From NCBI RefSeq assembly GCF_000960995.1, contig NZ_CP009435.1, forward strand, positions 1,116,001 through 1,180,000: a DNA stretch of 64,000 nt. Direction: 5' to 3'. The DNA comes from Burkholderia glumae LMG 2196 = ATCC 33617 (GTDB taxonomy: Bacteria; Pseudomonadota; Gammaproteobacteria; Burkholderiales; Burkholderiaceae). The notes under the pieces are model-generated. The model was not told the DNA's origin and did no database searches. It was given only the letters and a program-made list of their open reading frames with translations. Shown in pieces: positions 1-11,189 of this stretch. The position numbers were made by a program, and so were the translations under genes. Numbering within the stretch: the first letter of the stretch is position 1; each line of letters opens with the position of its first letter.

Positions 1-106
1 AAAACACCTTACGCACCATGCGGAACTCCTCGATTGGCTGAATGGCGGTGTGTGATGTTATCCGGACTTGGAAGCGAACGCGAACGCGCCGCCTGGCGCG
101 CAGGAC

Positions 107-3034
<2,928 letters not shown>

Positions 3035-3095
3035 GGCGTTCCGGCGGGTTGCGGCGCGCGCCGTGGCTGGGCGCGCCGCCTGGGTGGACAGAGGG

Positions 3096-3476
3096 TTAGT
3101 CGATCAGCTTCTTGTAGGCCTGGGCGTCGAGCAGCGCGCCGGTGCTGGCGCCCGGCGCGAGCCTGACCTTGAAGAGCCAGGCGTCGTAGGCGTCCTGGTT
3201 GACCGATTCCGGCGTGTCGACGGCATCCTCGTTGATGGCGATGATCTCGCCCGACACCGGTGCGTAGATGTCCGAGGCGGCTTTCACCGATTCGACGACG
3301 CCCACCGGGTCGCCCGCGTCGGCGTGCTTGCCGACTTGCGGCAGTTCGAGGAAGACGATGTCGCCGAGCGTGGTTTGCGCGTGATCGGTGATGCCGATCG
3401 TCAGCGTGCCGTCCGCCTCGGTGCGGATCCACTCGTGTTCGTCGGTGTACTTCAGATCGGCCGGGACGTTGCTCAT
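3096..3476 (-). CDS. gcvH: Glycine cleavage system H protein (lipoyl carrier)
   Basis: This 126-aa protein has the normal length for GcvH. It carries the aminomethyl group between GcvP and GcvT on a lipoyl-lysine. The lipoylation segment VESVKAASDIYAPVSGEI is intact and the modified lysine is K65, the same number as in E. coli. The N-terminal half (KYTDEHEWIR) is also typical. It lies between gcvT and gcvP in one operon, so it shares the riboswitch. No anomalies are visible. Confidence 0.98.
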   Translation of the reverse strand: MSNVPADLKYTDEHEWIRTEADGTLTIGITDHAQTTLGDIVFLELPQVGKHADAGDPVGVVESVKAASDIYAPVSGEIIAINEDAVDTPESVNQDAYDAWLFKVRLAPGASTGALLDAQAYKKLID

Positions 3477-3534
3477 CGGATGCTCCTGAGATGGTGATGG
3501 GTGCGTTGAATGCCGTGCGCAGGGCGGGCGGCCG

Positions 3535-4653
3535 TCAGGCGGCCAGCACCTTGCCGTTGCGCACGAACGGGAGTTTTACCACGCGCGCGGGAAGGTTCTT
3601 GTCCCGGATTCGCACCTGCACCGTCGCGCCGGCGGCGACGCCGGCCGGCACGCGCGCGAACGCGATCGATTCCTGCATGGTGGGCGAGAACGTGCCGCTC
3701 GTGATCTCGCCCTCGCCGTGCTCGGTCAGCACCGTCTGGTGGGCGCGCAGCACGCCGCCCGCCTTGCCGTTCTCCTTCTCGAGGATCAGGCCGACGAAGG
3801 CGCTGCGCTGGCCGCGGGCCTCGAGCGCGGCGCGGCCGACGAACTCGCGCGGCGCGCAGAGGTCGACGGTCCAGGCCAGGCCGGCGTCGAGCGGGCTGAC
3901 GCTGTCGTCCATGTCCTGGCCGTAGAGGTTCATGCCGGCCTCGAGGCGCAGCGTGTCGCGTGCGCCGAGCCCGGCCGGACGCACGCCGCGGGCGGCCAGC
4001 GCATGCCAGAGGGCCTCGACGTGGGCGGCCGGCACGATGATCTCGAAGCCGTCCTCGCCGGTGTAGCCGGTGCGTGCCACGGTCAGCTCGCCGAACGGCG
4101 TGTCCGCCACCTGCGCGGCGTTGAACGGCTTCAGCTCGCTGGTGGCGGCACGCACGGCCGGCACCGTGTCCCACACCTTGGCGCGTGCGTTCGGGCCCTG
4201 CACGGCGACGATCGCGAGATCGCGGCGCGGCGTGATCTCGAGCGCGAAGCTGCCTTCGGCGTTCAGGTGCGCGAACCAGGCCAGATCCTTTTCGGCGGTG
4301 CCGGCGTTCACCACCACGCGGAAGAAGTTCTCGGTGAAGTAGTAGACGATCAGGTCGTCGATCACGCCGCCTTCCGGGTTCAGCAGGCACGAGTAGAGAG
4401 CCTTGCCGGGCGTGCGCAGCTTGCCGACGTGGTTGGCGATCGCGTGTTCGAAGAAGGCGCGGACGCGCTCGCCGCGGAAATCGACGACGCACATGTGCGA
4501 CACGTCGAACATGCCCGCGTCGGTGCGCACGGCGCGATGTTCCTCGAGCTGGGAGCCGTAGTTGACGGGCATGTCCCAGCCGCCGAAATCGACCATGCGG
4601 GCGTTGAGCGCGGCGTGCGCGGCGTGCAGCGGGGTGTGTTTGAGTGCGGTCAT
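3535..4653 (-). CDS. gcvT: Aminomethyltransferase, T-protein of the glycine cleavage system
   Basis: This 372-aa protein transfers the aminomethyl carbon from lipoyl-GcvH to tetrahydrofolate and releases ammonia. Family landmarks are the N-terminal DFGGWDMPVNYGSQ stretch, SHM(C) in DVSHMCVVDF, and the folate-site segment GGVIDDLIVYY with its conserved aspartate. A longer in-frame start exists at 4701, but the ATG at 4653 (MTALKHTPLH) gives the usual T-protein N-terminus. It is the first gene of gcvT-gcvH-gcvP, about 100 bp downstream of the second glycine aptamer. Confidence 0.97.
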   Translation of the reverse strand: MTALKHTPLHAAHAALNARMVDFGGWDMPVNYGSQLEEHRAVRTDAGMFDVSHMCVVDFRGERVRAFFEHAIANHVGKLRTPGKALYSCLLNPEGGVIDDLIVYYFTENFFRVVVNAGTAEKDLAWFAHLNAEGSFALEITPRRDLAIVAVQGPNARAKVWDTVPAVRAATSELKPFNAAQVADTPFGELTVARTGYTGEDGFEIIVPAAHVEALWHALAARGVRPAGLGARDTLRLEAGMNLYGQDMDDSVSPLDAGLAWTVDLCAPREFVGRAALEARGQRSAFVGLILEKENGKAGGVLRAHQTVLTEHGEGEITSGTFSPTMQESIAFARVPAGVAAGATVQVRIRDKNLPARVVKLPFVRNGKVLAA

Positions 4654-4751
4654 CGGGGCCTCGGGGTTGCGCTCGCCCATGGCGGGCGAGCACGAAAACA
4701 AAACGGCGATGCGACGAAGCGCAAGCGCGTGATGCCGCCTGCGACTCGTGA

Positions 4752-5000
4752 CAGCCCCTCTGTCCTCGATACCTGAGAGATTGCGCCGCCGTGACCGGCC
4801 CGCGCGCGCCCCTTCGGTGGGCAGCCTGCCGATGCACGTGGCTACTGCCGCTCTCCAGAGTCCGAACTCCGTTGCGCAACGCGAACGCGCGGCGCGGGTG
4901 ATCCGACGCGTTCGGTCCTTTTGCCTGAGAGTTTGTGGGTGTGCCCCTTCGGCGGCGCAACTGGCTTGGTGACAAACCGTCGCGCGCTCTCCCGACGCGT
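4752..5000 (-). ncRNA. Tandem glycine riboswitch upstream of gcvT
   Basis: Read on the minus strand, two glycine aptamers follow one another. Aptamer 1 runs from GGGAGAGCGCG (near 4993) through GCCGAAGGGGCAC to CTCTCAGGCAAAAGGACCGA. Aptamer 2 runs from CTCTGGAGAGCGGC through CCACCGAAGGGGC to CTCTCAGGTATCGAGGACAG, ending near 4753. Both contain the GAAGGGGC internal loop and the CUCUCAGG...GGAC core of the glycine class. It should raise expression of gcvTHP when glycine is abundant. Only about 100 nt separate it from the gcvT start, and I did not identify a terminator, so translational control is as likely as transcriptional. Confidence 0.95.
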
Positions 5001-5007
5001 GCCGGCG

Positions 5008-5036
5008 AATTTACGCGAGGCCGGATGGCTTGTCAA
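5008..5036 (-). promoter_or_regulatory. Sigma-70 promoter of the gcvTHP operon
   Basis: On the minus strand a perfect -35 TTGACA (5036-5031) is followed by a 17-nt spacer and a -10 TAAATT (5013-5008). Transcription would start near 5001, just at the 5' end of the first glycine aptamer. Position and spacing make this the obvious operon promoter. Confidence 0.85.
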
Positions 5037-5143
5037 TTTGACCAAATTGGCGTCGCGTCACGACAAGCGCGGCCGCTTGCGGCGGCCGGCGGGCAGCCCG
5101 CAGGCGCGCTGGAGCGGGCGCGGCCGCGGTGGGCTGGCCGACT

Positions 5144-5386
5144 GGGGACAAGGGCGTGGATAAGCGGTGGACAGGCAGTGGACTGACGAGGGACAAGCGG
5201 CGATCTGCGGTGGAAAAGCCGGTGGATCATGCGTGGACAAGCCTGGGGAAAAGCGGTGGACCGGCAGGGGAAAGCATGGGGACAACCGGGGGAAAAGTGC
5301 AGGGCAAGCGCGGGATAAGGCTGAGGATAAGGCTGGGGATAACGCCGGGATAAGCCGTGGATCGGCAGTGGACAATTCGTGGGCGA
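5144..5386. repeat. Array of about 21 DnaA-box-like words at 11-12 bp spacing
   Basis: From 5144 to 5386 a word of the form (G)TGGA(T/C)AAGC recurs almost every 11 bp. Units start at 5144, 5156, 5167, 5178, 5189, 5210, 5222, 5233, 5245, 5256, 5267, 5278, 5289, 5300, 5311, 5323, 5335, 5346, 5357, 5368 and 5379; one unit near 5200 is degenerate. On the minus strand the best copies read TTATCCAC or TTGTCCAC, which match DnaA boxes of GC-rich bacteria at 8 of 9 positions. Copies face the same way, so the array is helically phased. No convincing gene lies here; short open frames inside it are by-products of the repeat. The remaining sequence to 5595 shows nothing further. Confidence 0.7.
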
Positions 5387-5595
5387 CGGCCGCCGGCACG
5401 GCGGCGACACCGTGAACCGGGGCGAATCGAGGTGAACGGGCGGTGGCTGGGCGTCACGCGCCGCGGGCAGGGCGACCCGCGGCGTGTCCGGGCCGCCGTG
5501 CGGCGGCGCCATGAACGTGCAAACGCGGAGAGTCGGGGGCGGCGCGCCACCGGCGGCCTACCCGCGCGTGCGGGGCCGCCGGTGGCGCGCCGGGT

Positions 5596-6000
5596 TCAGA
5601 CGCCGATCGCGCGCGCGGCCGTGTCGAGTTCCTGGTTCAGCACGCGCTGCTCGTCGCCGGTCAGGCCGCCGCCGTGCTGCGCGCCCATGTCGGTCGCCTC
5701 CTGGCGGATCACTTCGAGCCGGCGATGCAGCGCCTGGCCTTGCGGCGGGGGATAGTCGCCGCCGTTGACGCGCGTGTCGATGCGGCGGCCGAGGCTGTCG
5801 ATCCGGCCGAGGATGTCGTTCATGCGTTCGACGCCGATCGGCGGCGGGGCTGGCTGCGGCGGCGGAGGCGGCTGGACGGGGGCCGGTTGAGCGGGGCGCG
5901 GGCGCGGAACCGGCCGCTTCGCCGGCGGCGGCGTGACGACGCACGCGGCCAGCGAGGCGACGAGGGCGGCGCCGACGGCCGTGCGGATCAACCGTTGCAT
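5596..6000 (-). CDS. Small proline-rich lipoprotein of unknown function
   Basis: This 134-aa protein begins with a lipoprotein signal: a positively charged start, a hydrophobic run (AVGAALVASLAAC) and a lipobox LAAC. After cleavage comes a proline-rich linker of about 35 residues. A helical C-terminal half follows (DILGRIDSLGRRID, then VIRQEATDMG), which resembles surface or periplasmic coiled-coil proteins. I recognise no named family. It stands alone between the repeat array and an oxidoreductase. It is probably anchored to a membrane, with the proline linker spanning the periplasm or peptidoglycan; that is inference. Confidence 0.75.
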   Translation of the reverse strand: MQRLIRTAVGAALVASLAACVVTPPPAKRPVPRPRPAQPAPVQPPPPPQPAPPPIGVERMNDILGRIDSLGRRIDTRVNGGDYPPPQGQALHRRLEVIRQEATDMGAQHGGGLTGDEQRVLNQELDTAARAIGV

Positions 6001-6219
6001 GGATCATTCTCCTGATGGTCGTATCGGTGAAGCGAAAGCCGGCCCGCAAGCCCACCCCCGCGATGCCGGCGGGGGCCAGCTGCGGGCCGGCCTTTGGAAG
6101 CATGCTTCAGACCGGCCTGGGTCCGGCGCGAGTTCCCGACGCTTTTGTAACGGATTGTTTTTGGCGGCGGCGGCGCGAGCGGCCGGCCTGTCACGCCGCC
6201 GGCGCCGCGCCGGTGCGGC

Positions 6220-7272
6220 TCAGAACGTTTCGCGCACGAACGGCAGCTGGCGGCCCTCGCGCGCGCTGCGATCGGCCAGCTCGATGATCGCCATCACGTC
6301 CACCGCGTCCTGCGCGGCCACCGGGAACGGCGCTCCGTCCTGCACCGAGGCGGCCAGCGCGCGATAGAACTCCGCGTACTGGCCGTCGAGCGTGGGCACC
6401 GGCCGCTCGGTCTCGATCTCGCCGTCGAGCAGGCGCAGCACGCCGGGCGGGTTGCCGCCGCCGAACTCGACATGGTCGGGCGTGAGCCCGGCCTTCAGCT
6501 GGTCCTCCTGCGTATCGAGGCCGAACTTCTGATAGCCGCCGCGCGTGCCGAGGATCGTGAAGCGCGCCGGCTCGATCGCGGCCAGCGCGCTCGCGTGCAG
6601 CAGCACCTCCTTGTCGGGATAGCCGAGCAGCAGATGGACGAGATCGGCCGCCTCCGCCCCGTCGCGGCGCGCCCGCACCGTGGCGCTGACCGTCTCGGGT
6701 GCGCCGAACAGCGTGAGCGCCTGGTCGATCAGGTGCGGGCCGAGATCGAACAGCAGGCCGCCGCCGCGCGTCGCGTCCTCGCGCCAGCGCTGGCGGATCT
6801 GCGGGCGGAAGCGATCGAAATGCGATTCGAACCAGGTGATGCGGCCAAGCTCGCCGCCCGCCACCAGCTCGCGCACGGTGAGGAAATCGCCGTCCCAGCG
6901 GCGGTTGTGGAACGGCGCGAACACCAGGCCGCGCTCGCGGGCCAGGCGCGCGAGCGTGCGCGCCTCGGCCGAGCCGAGCGTGACCGGCTTGTCCACGACC
7001 ACGTGCTTGCCGGCCTCGAGCGCGCGGCGCGCGAGGTCGAAGTGGGTGTCGTTCGGCGTGGCGATCACCACGCATTCGACCTCGCCGTGCGCGAGCAGCG
7101 CGTCGAGATCGGCCACCACCGCCGCGCCCGGATACGCGGCCCGCGCCTTGTCCGGCTGCCCGGTCGCGATCGCGGCGATCCGGGTGCGGCCGCTGTGCGC
7201 GATCACCGGGGCGTGGAAGGTCGCGCCGGCGAAACCGAAACCCATCAGACCAATTTTCAGCAAAGACGTCAT
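6220..7272 (-). CDS. Gfo/Idh/MocA-family NAD(P)-dependent oxidoreductase
   Basis: This 350-aa protein has the family's two-domain design. An N-terminal Rossmann fold begins GLMGFGFAG, and the conserved cofactor/substrate motif is VVDKP with K95 (DKP in place of the commoner EKP). The C-terminal half contains GGGLLFDLGPHLIDQ with the usual catalytic-site histidine. Members oxidise or reduce sugars, inositols or related polyols. The substrate cannot be read from the sequence, and no sugar-transport genes are adjacent. It lies tail to tail with nothing obvious and about 430 bp from the divergent helicase gene. Confidence 0.9.
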   Translation of the reverse strand: MTSLLKIGLMGFGFAGATFHAPVIAHSGRTRIAAIATGQPDKARAAYPGAAVVADLDALLAHGEVECVVIATPNDTHFDLARRALEAGKHVVVDKPVTLGSAEARTLARLARERGLVFAPFHNRRWDGDFLTVRELVAGGELGRITWFESHFDRFRPQIRQRWREDATRGGGLLFDLGPHLIDQALTLFGAPETVSATVRARRDGAEAADLVHLLLGYPDKEVLLHASALAAIEPARFTILGTRGGYQKFGLDTQEDQLKAGLTPDHVEFGGGNPPGVLRLLDGEIETERPVPTLDGQYAEFYRALAASVQDGAPFPVAAQDAVDVMAIIELADRSAREGRQLPFVRETF

Positions 7273-7698
7273 GAGCGAATCCTGTCAGCGTGCGAAATCG
7301 AACGGAGCGCGATTGCAGGCCGGCGCCACCGGCGCGCGGCGGCCTGCGCGACCGGCTATTCTGGCACGGCATGCGGGGCACGAACACCGGGCGGCGCATG
7401 GCGCGCACCGATCGCGACCGGGAGGCCGCTCACCGTTCGCCGCCGTTCCGGCCGGTTGTGGCCGCCGCCGCGTCCGCGCCGCCGCGCCGCCGCGCCGTTT
7501 CCGTCGCCGTCGGGCCGTGCGCGGTTTCGCTGTTTTGCGCCGGCCGCGCTCGGCCGGCGCCTTGACGGCGTGTTAACATGCGGCTCCCGCGCTCGCCGTT
7601 TTCCGAACCGCGCCGCCTTCGCGCCGCGCACAGCGCGCCCGCCCGAGGCTCGGGGCGCGGCGGCGGCGCCGTCATCCGCACGCATTCCATCCGCCATC
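7273..7698. other. Intergenic region between divergent oxidoreductase and helicase genes
   Basis: This 426-bp stretch is very GC-rich and should hold both divergent promoters. I see no confident -35/-10 pair, RNA gene or repeat. Frames that cross it are low-complexity Arg/Ala/Pro shadows. Confidence 0.5.
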
Positions 7699-9783
7699 AT
7701 GTCCGCAGGTCTCAATGCCGCTCAAAGCGAAGCGGTGCGCTATCTCGACGGTCCCTGCCTCGTGCTCGCCGGCGCCGGCAGCGGCAAGACGCGCGTGATC
7801 ACGCAGAAGATCGCCCATCTGATCGAGAACAAGGGTTTCGAGCCGCGCCACATCGCGGCCGTGACGTTCACCAACAAGGCCGCCGCCGAAATGCGCGAGC
7901 GCGTGGGCAAGCTGCTGGAAGGCAAGACGCTCACCACGCCCGGCAAGGAAGGCCGCAAGGTGCCCGTCAACCAGCTCACGGTCTGCACCTTCCATTCGCT
8001 CGGCGTACAGATCCTGCGCCAGGAGGCCGAGCACGTCGGGCTCAAGCCGCAGTTCTCGATCATGGATTCGGACGACTGCTTCGGCATGGTGCAGGAGCAG
8101 ATCGGCACCACCGACAAGGGCCTGATCCGCAAGATCCAGAACATCATCTCGCTCTGGAAGAACGGCCTGATCTCGCCCGAGGAGGCCATGACGATCGCCG
8201 CCAACGAGGACGAGCATCAGGCCGCGCTCGTCTACCGCAACTACGTGGCGACGCTGCACGCCTATCAGGCGGTCGATTTCGACGACCTGATCCGCCTGCC
8301 CACCGAGCTGTTCGCGAGCAACGAGCAGGTGCGCGACCGCTGGCAGAACAAGCTGCGCTATCTGCTGATCGACGAATACCAGGACACCAACGCCTGCCAG
8401 TACCAGCTGCTCAAGCTGCTGGCCGGCCCGCGCGCGGCGTTCACGGCGGTCGGCGACGACGACCAGGCGATCTACGGCTGGCGCGGCGCCACGCTGGAGA
8501 ACCTCGCCCAGCTCGGCAAGGACTTTCCGAAGCTGCACCTGGTCAAGCTCGAGCAGAACTATCGCTCGACGGTGCGGATCCTGACCGCGGCGAACAACGT
8601 GATCGCCAATAATCCGAAGCTGTTCGAGAAGAAGCTGTGGTCCGAGCACGGCATGGGCGACACGATCACCGTCACGCCCTGCAACGACGAGGAGCACGAG
8701 GCCGAATCGGTGGTGTTCCGGCTGTCGGCGCACAAGTTCGAGCGGCGCACCCAGTTCCGCGACTACGCGATCCTCTATCGCGGCAACTTCCAGGCGCGCA
8801 TCTTCGAGCAGGTGCTGCGCCGCGAGCGGATTCCCTACGTGCTGTCGGGCGGCCAGTCGTTCTTCGACAAGGCCGAGATCAAGGACCTGTGCGCCTATCT
8901 GCGCCTGATCGCCAACCCCGACGACGATCCCGCCTTCATCCGCGCCGTCACCACGCCGCGCCGCGGCATCGGCAACACCACGCTGGAGGCGCTCGGCTCG
9001 TTCGCGGGGCAGGCCAAGGTGTCGCTGTTCGAGGCCGTCTACATGGGCGGCATCGAGGCGCGGCTGTCGGCGCGGCAGGTCGAGCCGCTGCGCGTGTTCT
9101 GCGATTTCATCCAGCGCCTCACCGATCGCGCCGACAAGGAGCCGGCCTCCGTGGTGCTCGACGACATGATGGAGGCGATCCACTACGAGGCCTATCTCTA
9201 CGACGCATTCGACGAGCGCCAGGCGCAGACGCGCTGGCAGAACGTGCTGGAATTCCTCGAATGGCTCAAGCGCAAGGGCACCAAGCCCGAGACCGAGGCG
9301 GTGGACGGCGAGGCCGAAGGCTTCCACAACGCCGACGGGCTTGCCGACACCGGCAAGAACCTGCTCGGGCTGATCCAGACCGTCGCGCTGATGTCGATGC
9401 TCGAGGGCAAGGACGAGGACCCCGACGCGGTGAGGCTGTCCACCGTGCATGCCTCGAAGGGGCTCGAATATCCGCACGTATTCCTGGTGGGCGTCGAGGA
9501 AGGCGTGATGCCGCACCGCGGCAGCTCGGAGGACGACGCGATCGACGACGAGCGGATCGAGGAGGAGCGCCGCCTGATGTACGTGGCGATCACGCGCGCG
9601 CAACGCAGCCTGCATCTGAACTGGTGCAAGAAGCGCAAGCGCGCGAGGGAGACGATCGTCTGCGAGCCGTCGCGCTTCATCGCCGAGATGGGGCTCGACG
9701 AGGCGCCGCCGCCCACCCCCGAGGAGGCGCCGATGACGCCGAAGGACCGGCTGGCCAGCCTGAAGGCGCTGCTGCAGAAGTGA
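7699..9783 (+). CDS. rep: ATP-dependent DNA helicase of the UvrD/Rep (SF1) family
   Basis: This 694-aa protein shows all SF1A helicase motifs in order: Walker A AGAGSGKT (K30), Walker B DEYQDTN (from D225), motif III VGDDDQAIYGWRGA, motif IV QNYRS, motif V HASKGLEYPHVFL, and motif VI YVAITRAQ. It unwinds DNA 3' to 5' using ATP and clears proteins ahead of forks. Its length (about 670-700 aa) and the QAIYGWRGA/GLEYPHV variants fit Rep better than UvrD or PcrA. The ATG at 7699 directly precedes the motif-bearing N-terminus SAGLNAAQSEAV; the frame is open much further upstream, but that part is low-complexity. Confidence 0.93.
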   Translation: MSAGLNAAQSEAVRYLDGPCLVLAGAGSGKTRVITQKIAHLIENKGFEPRHIAAVTFTNKAAAEMRERVGKLLEGKTLTTPGKEGRKVPVNQLTVCTFHSLGVQILRQEAEHVGLKPQFSIMDSDDCFGMVQEQIGTTDKGLIRKIQNIISLWKNGLISPEEAMTIAANEDEHQAALVYRNYVATLHAYQAVDFDDLIRLPTELFASNEQVRDRWQNKLRYLLIDEYQDTNACQYQLLKLLAGPRAAFTAVGDDDQAIYGWRGATLENLAQLGKDFPKLHLVKLEQNYRSTVRILTAANNVIANNPKLFEKKLWSEHGMGDTITVTPCNDEEHEAESVVFRLSAHKFERRTQFRDYAILYRGNFQARIFEQVLRRERIPYVLSGGQSFFDKAEIKDLCAYLRLIANPDDDPAFIRAVTTPRRGIGNTTLEALGSFAGQAKVSLFEAVYMGGIEARLSARQVEPLRVFCDFIQRLTDRADKEPASVVLDDMMEAIHYEAYLYDAFDERQAQTRWQNVLEFLEWLKRKGTKPETEAVDGEAEGFHNADGLADTGKNLLGLIQTVALMSMLEGKDEDPDAVRLSTVHASKGLEYPHVFLVGVEEGVMPHRGSSEDDAIDDERIEEERRLMYVAITRAQRSLHLNWCKKRKRARETIVCEPSRFIAEMGLDEAPPPTPEEAPMTPKDRLASLKALLQK

Positions 9784-9888
9784 GCCGGCGCGCGCCACGC
9801 ATGACGCCTGCCGCATCGGAATCGGCCCGCGCCGTCGGCGGGCACGGGCCATTGGGGGCCGATCGCGCGGCGACTGCCGCCGCGTCGC

Positions 9889-10791
9889 TTATTTCACCGC
9901 GTTGACCATGTAGTCGACGGCGGCCTTCACGTCCTCGTCGGAGGCGTTCGAGCCGCCCTTCGGCGGCATCGAGCCCTTGCCGTGCAGCGCGTAGTCGTAG
10001 ATCTTGTCGATCGGATCGGCCAGGCGCGGCGCCCAGTCGGCCTTGTTGCCGAACTTCGGTGCCCCCAGCACGCCGGTGGCGTGGCAGGCCTGGCAGGTCG
10101 AATTGTAGAGCGCCTGGCCGGCGCCGCCTGCGGCGGGCGCGGCCGGCGCGGCGCCCGGCTTGGGCAGCGCCGCGATGGCCGCCATCGCGGCGGCGGCCTG
10201 GGTGGCCGCGGTGTCGGCGCCGCTCGCGCCCGAGGCGGCCTCGGCCGCTGCCGCCGAGGCCGGTGCCGCGTTGGCGGCCGGCTCGGCCGGCTCGGCCGGC
10301 TCCGCGAAGTTCGCGCCGCCGTGGTTCGCCATGTAAACGACGGCGCGCGCAATTTCGAAATCGCTGACGTCGTCGGGGCTGGTGCCGCCGCGCGCGGGCA
10401 TGGCGCCCTTGCCGGCCAGCGCCGTCTGCAGCAGCGTGTCATAGCCCTGCGCGATGCGCGGCGCCCAGTCGCCGGCGTCGCCGAACTTCGGCGCGCCGGC
10501 CGCGCCGGTGCCGTGGCAGGTCACGCAGACTGCCTTGTAGATCTCCTCGCCGCTCTTGTAGGTCTTCGGTGCATTGGCGTCCTTGACCGCGACCTGCGCG
10601 AGCGGCGCGATGCGCTGCGCGACGGCCGCGTCCGACAGGCCGTCGGTGCCGGCTCCGGAGCGGAACGCGCGATCGGCGTAGCCGGCCAGCAGGACGATGA
10701 TGGCGATCGGGATCGCGAACGATGCGACGATCACGGCGATCAGTTGCCCGGGCGTCTTGATGGGCGCTTCGTGGTGGGGCGCTTCGCTCAT
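9889..10791 (-). CDS. Membrane-anchored dihaem c-type cytochrome (c5-like)
   Basis: This 300-aa protein has an N-terminal membrane helix (LIAVIVASFAIPIAIIVLLAG) and two cytochrome c domains, each with a haem-binding motif: CVTCH (C89-C92-H93) and CQACH (C233-C236-H237). Each domain has a distal methionine in a GAMPARGG or GSMPPKGG context, as in cytochrome c5. An Ala/Pro/Glu linker with repeated AEP units joins them. It should carry electrons in the periplasm from the bc1 complex to an oxidase or reductase; the exact partner is not visible. It converges on the rep helicase gene with a 105-bp gap. Confidence 0.92.
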   Translation of the reverse strand: MSEAPHHEAPIKTPGQLIAVIVASFAIPIAIIVLLAGYADRAFRSGAGTDGLSDAAVAQRIAPLAQVAVKDANAPKTYKSGEEIYKAVCVTCHGTGAAGAPKFGDAGDWAPRIAQGYDTLLQTALAGKGAMPARGGTSPDDVSDFEIARAVVYMANHGGANFAEPAEPAEPAANAAPASAAAAEAASGASGADTAATQAAAAMAAIAALPKPGAAPAAPAAGGAGQALYNSTCQACHATGVLGAPKFGNKADWAPRLADPIDKIYDYALHGKGSMPPKGGSNASDEDVKAAVDYMVNAVK

Positions 10792-11046
10792 GCTGGCCTC
10801 GTCTCCGTGAATAGGAATTGTGCTCGGGTTCGGCTGCGGCAGAATGTCTGACGACGGAAGCTCGAATGATTATAGACGTCTCTTTTTCCACGCAAAGGGC
10901 CGGCGGCGGCGCGCGTTTACCCGCACCCCGGGGCTGCGCCGGCGGCGGGCAGGGCCGGTGGACGCTGTCATCGAAACAAGGTATGCTCTCGCTCTTGCCG
11001 ACGTCGCCGAATGGTTTTTCAGGGTCGTGACGCGGTTCTCCCCGAT

Positions 11047-11122
11047 GCGCCCGTAGCTCAATGGATAGAGTACTGCCCTCCGAAGGCAGGGGTTGCTGGT
11101 TCGATCCCAGCCGGGCGCGCCA
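11047..11122 (+). tRNA. tRNA-Arg (anticodon CCG)
   Basis: A complete 76-nt cloverleaf is present. Acceptor GCGCCCG pairs with CGGGCGC, the anticodon arm is CTGCC-CTCCGAA-GGCAG with anticodon CCG, the T arm is GCTGG-TTCGATC-CCAGC, and the genomic end is GCCA with an encoded CCA. Its 3' part from 11078 is the attachment core of the prophage, which restores the gene on integration. Confidence 0.97.
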
Positions 11123-11124
11123 AG
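11078..11124 (+). repeat. Prophage left attachment site (attL core)
   Basis: The 47 bp start at the anticodon loop (CTCCGAAGG) and end two bases past the tRNA CCA. They are identical to 52005-52051. Homology to the right flank continues weakly after the core (AAGCCT... versus AAGTCT...), because a related integrase remnant lies beyond the right end. Confidence 0.95.
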
Positions 11125-11171
11125 CCTAGTCAGGCTCTCAGCGGTTTCCTCCCTTCGTCGGACAGACTCAT

Positions 11172-11189
11172 TGCAGCTAAATTGCAGCT
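11172..11189. repeat. Arm-type direct repeat at the left prophage end
   Basis: The 18 bp TGCAGCTAAATTGCAGCT holds two TGCAGCT words. It occurs again at 51882-51899 near the right end in the same orientation, and a diverged form precedes the integrase remnant (near 53330). It lies in the last codons and stop of the integrase gene. It is likely an integrase or excisionase arm-binding site; that is inference from position. Confidence 0.6.

Noticed and set aside
5033..5512. Leu/Ser/Pro-repeat frames in the 11-bp array, which look like a repeat protein
   Set aside because: The period of 11 bp is not a multiple of 3, so any repeat protein would arise only from mixed frames. No ribosome site is seen.
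7672..9852. 726-codon minus-strand open frame
   Set aside because: It is antisense to the Rep helicase gene and has no motifs.
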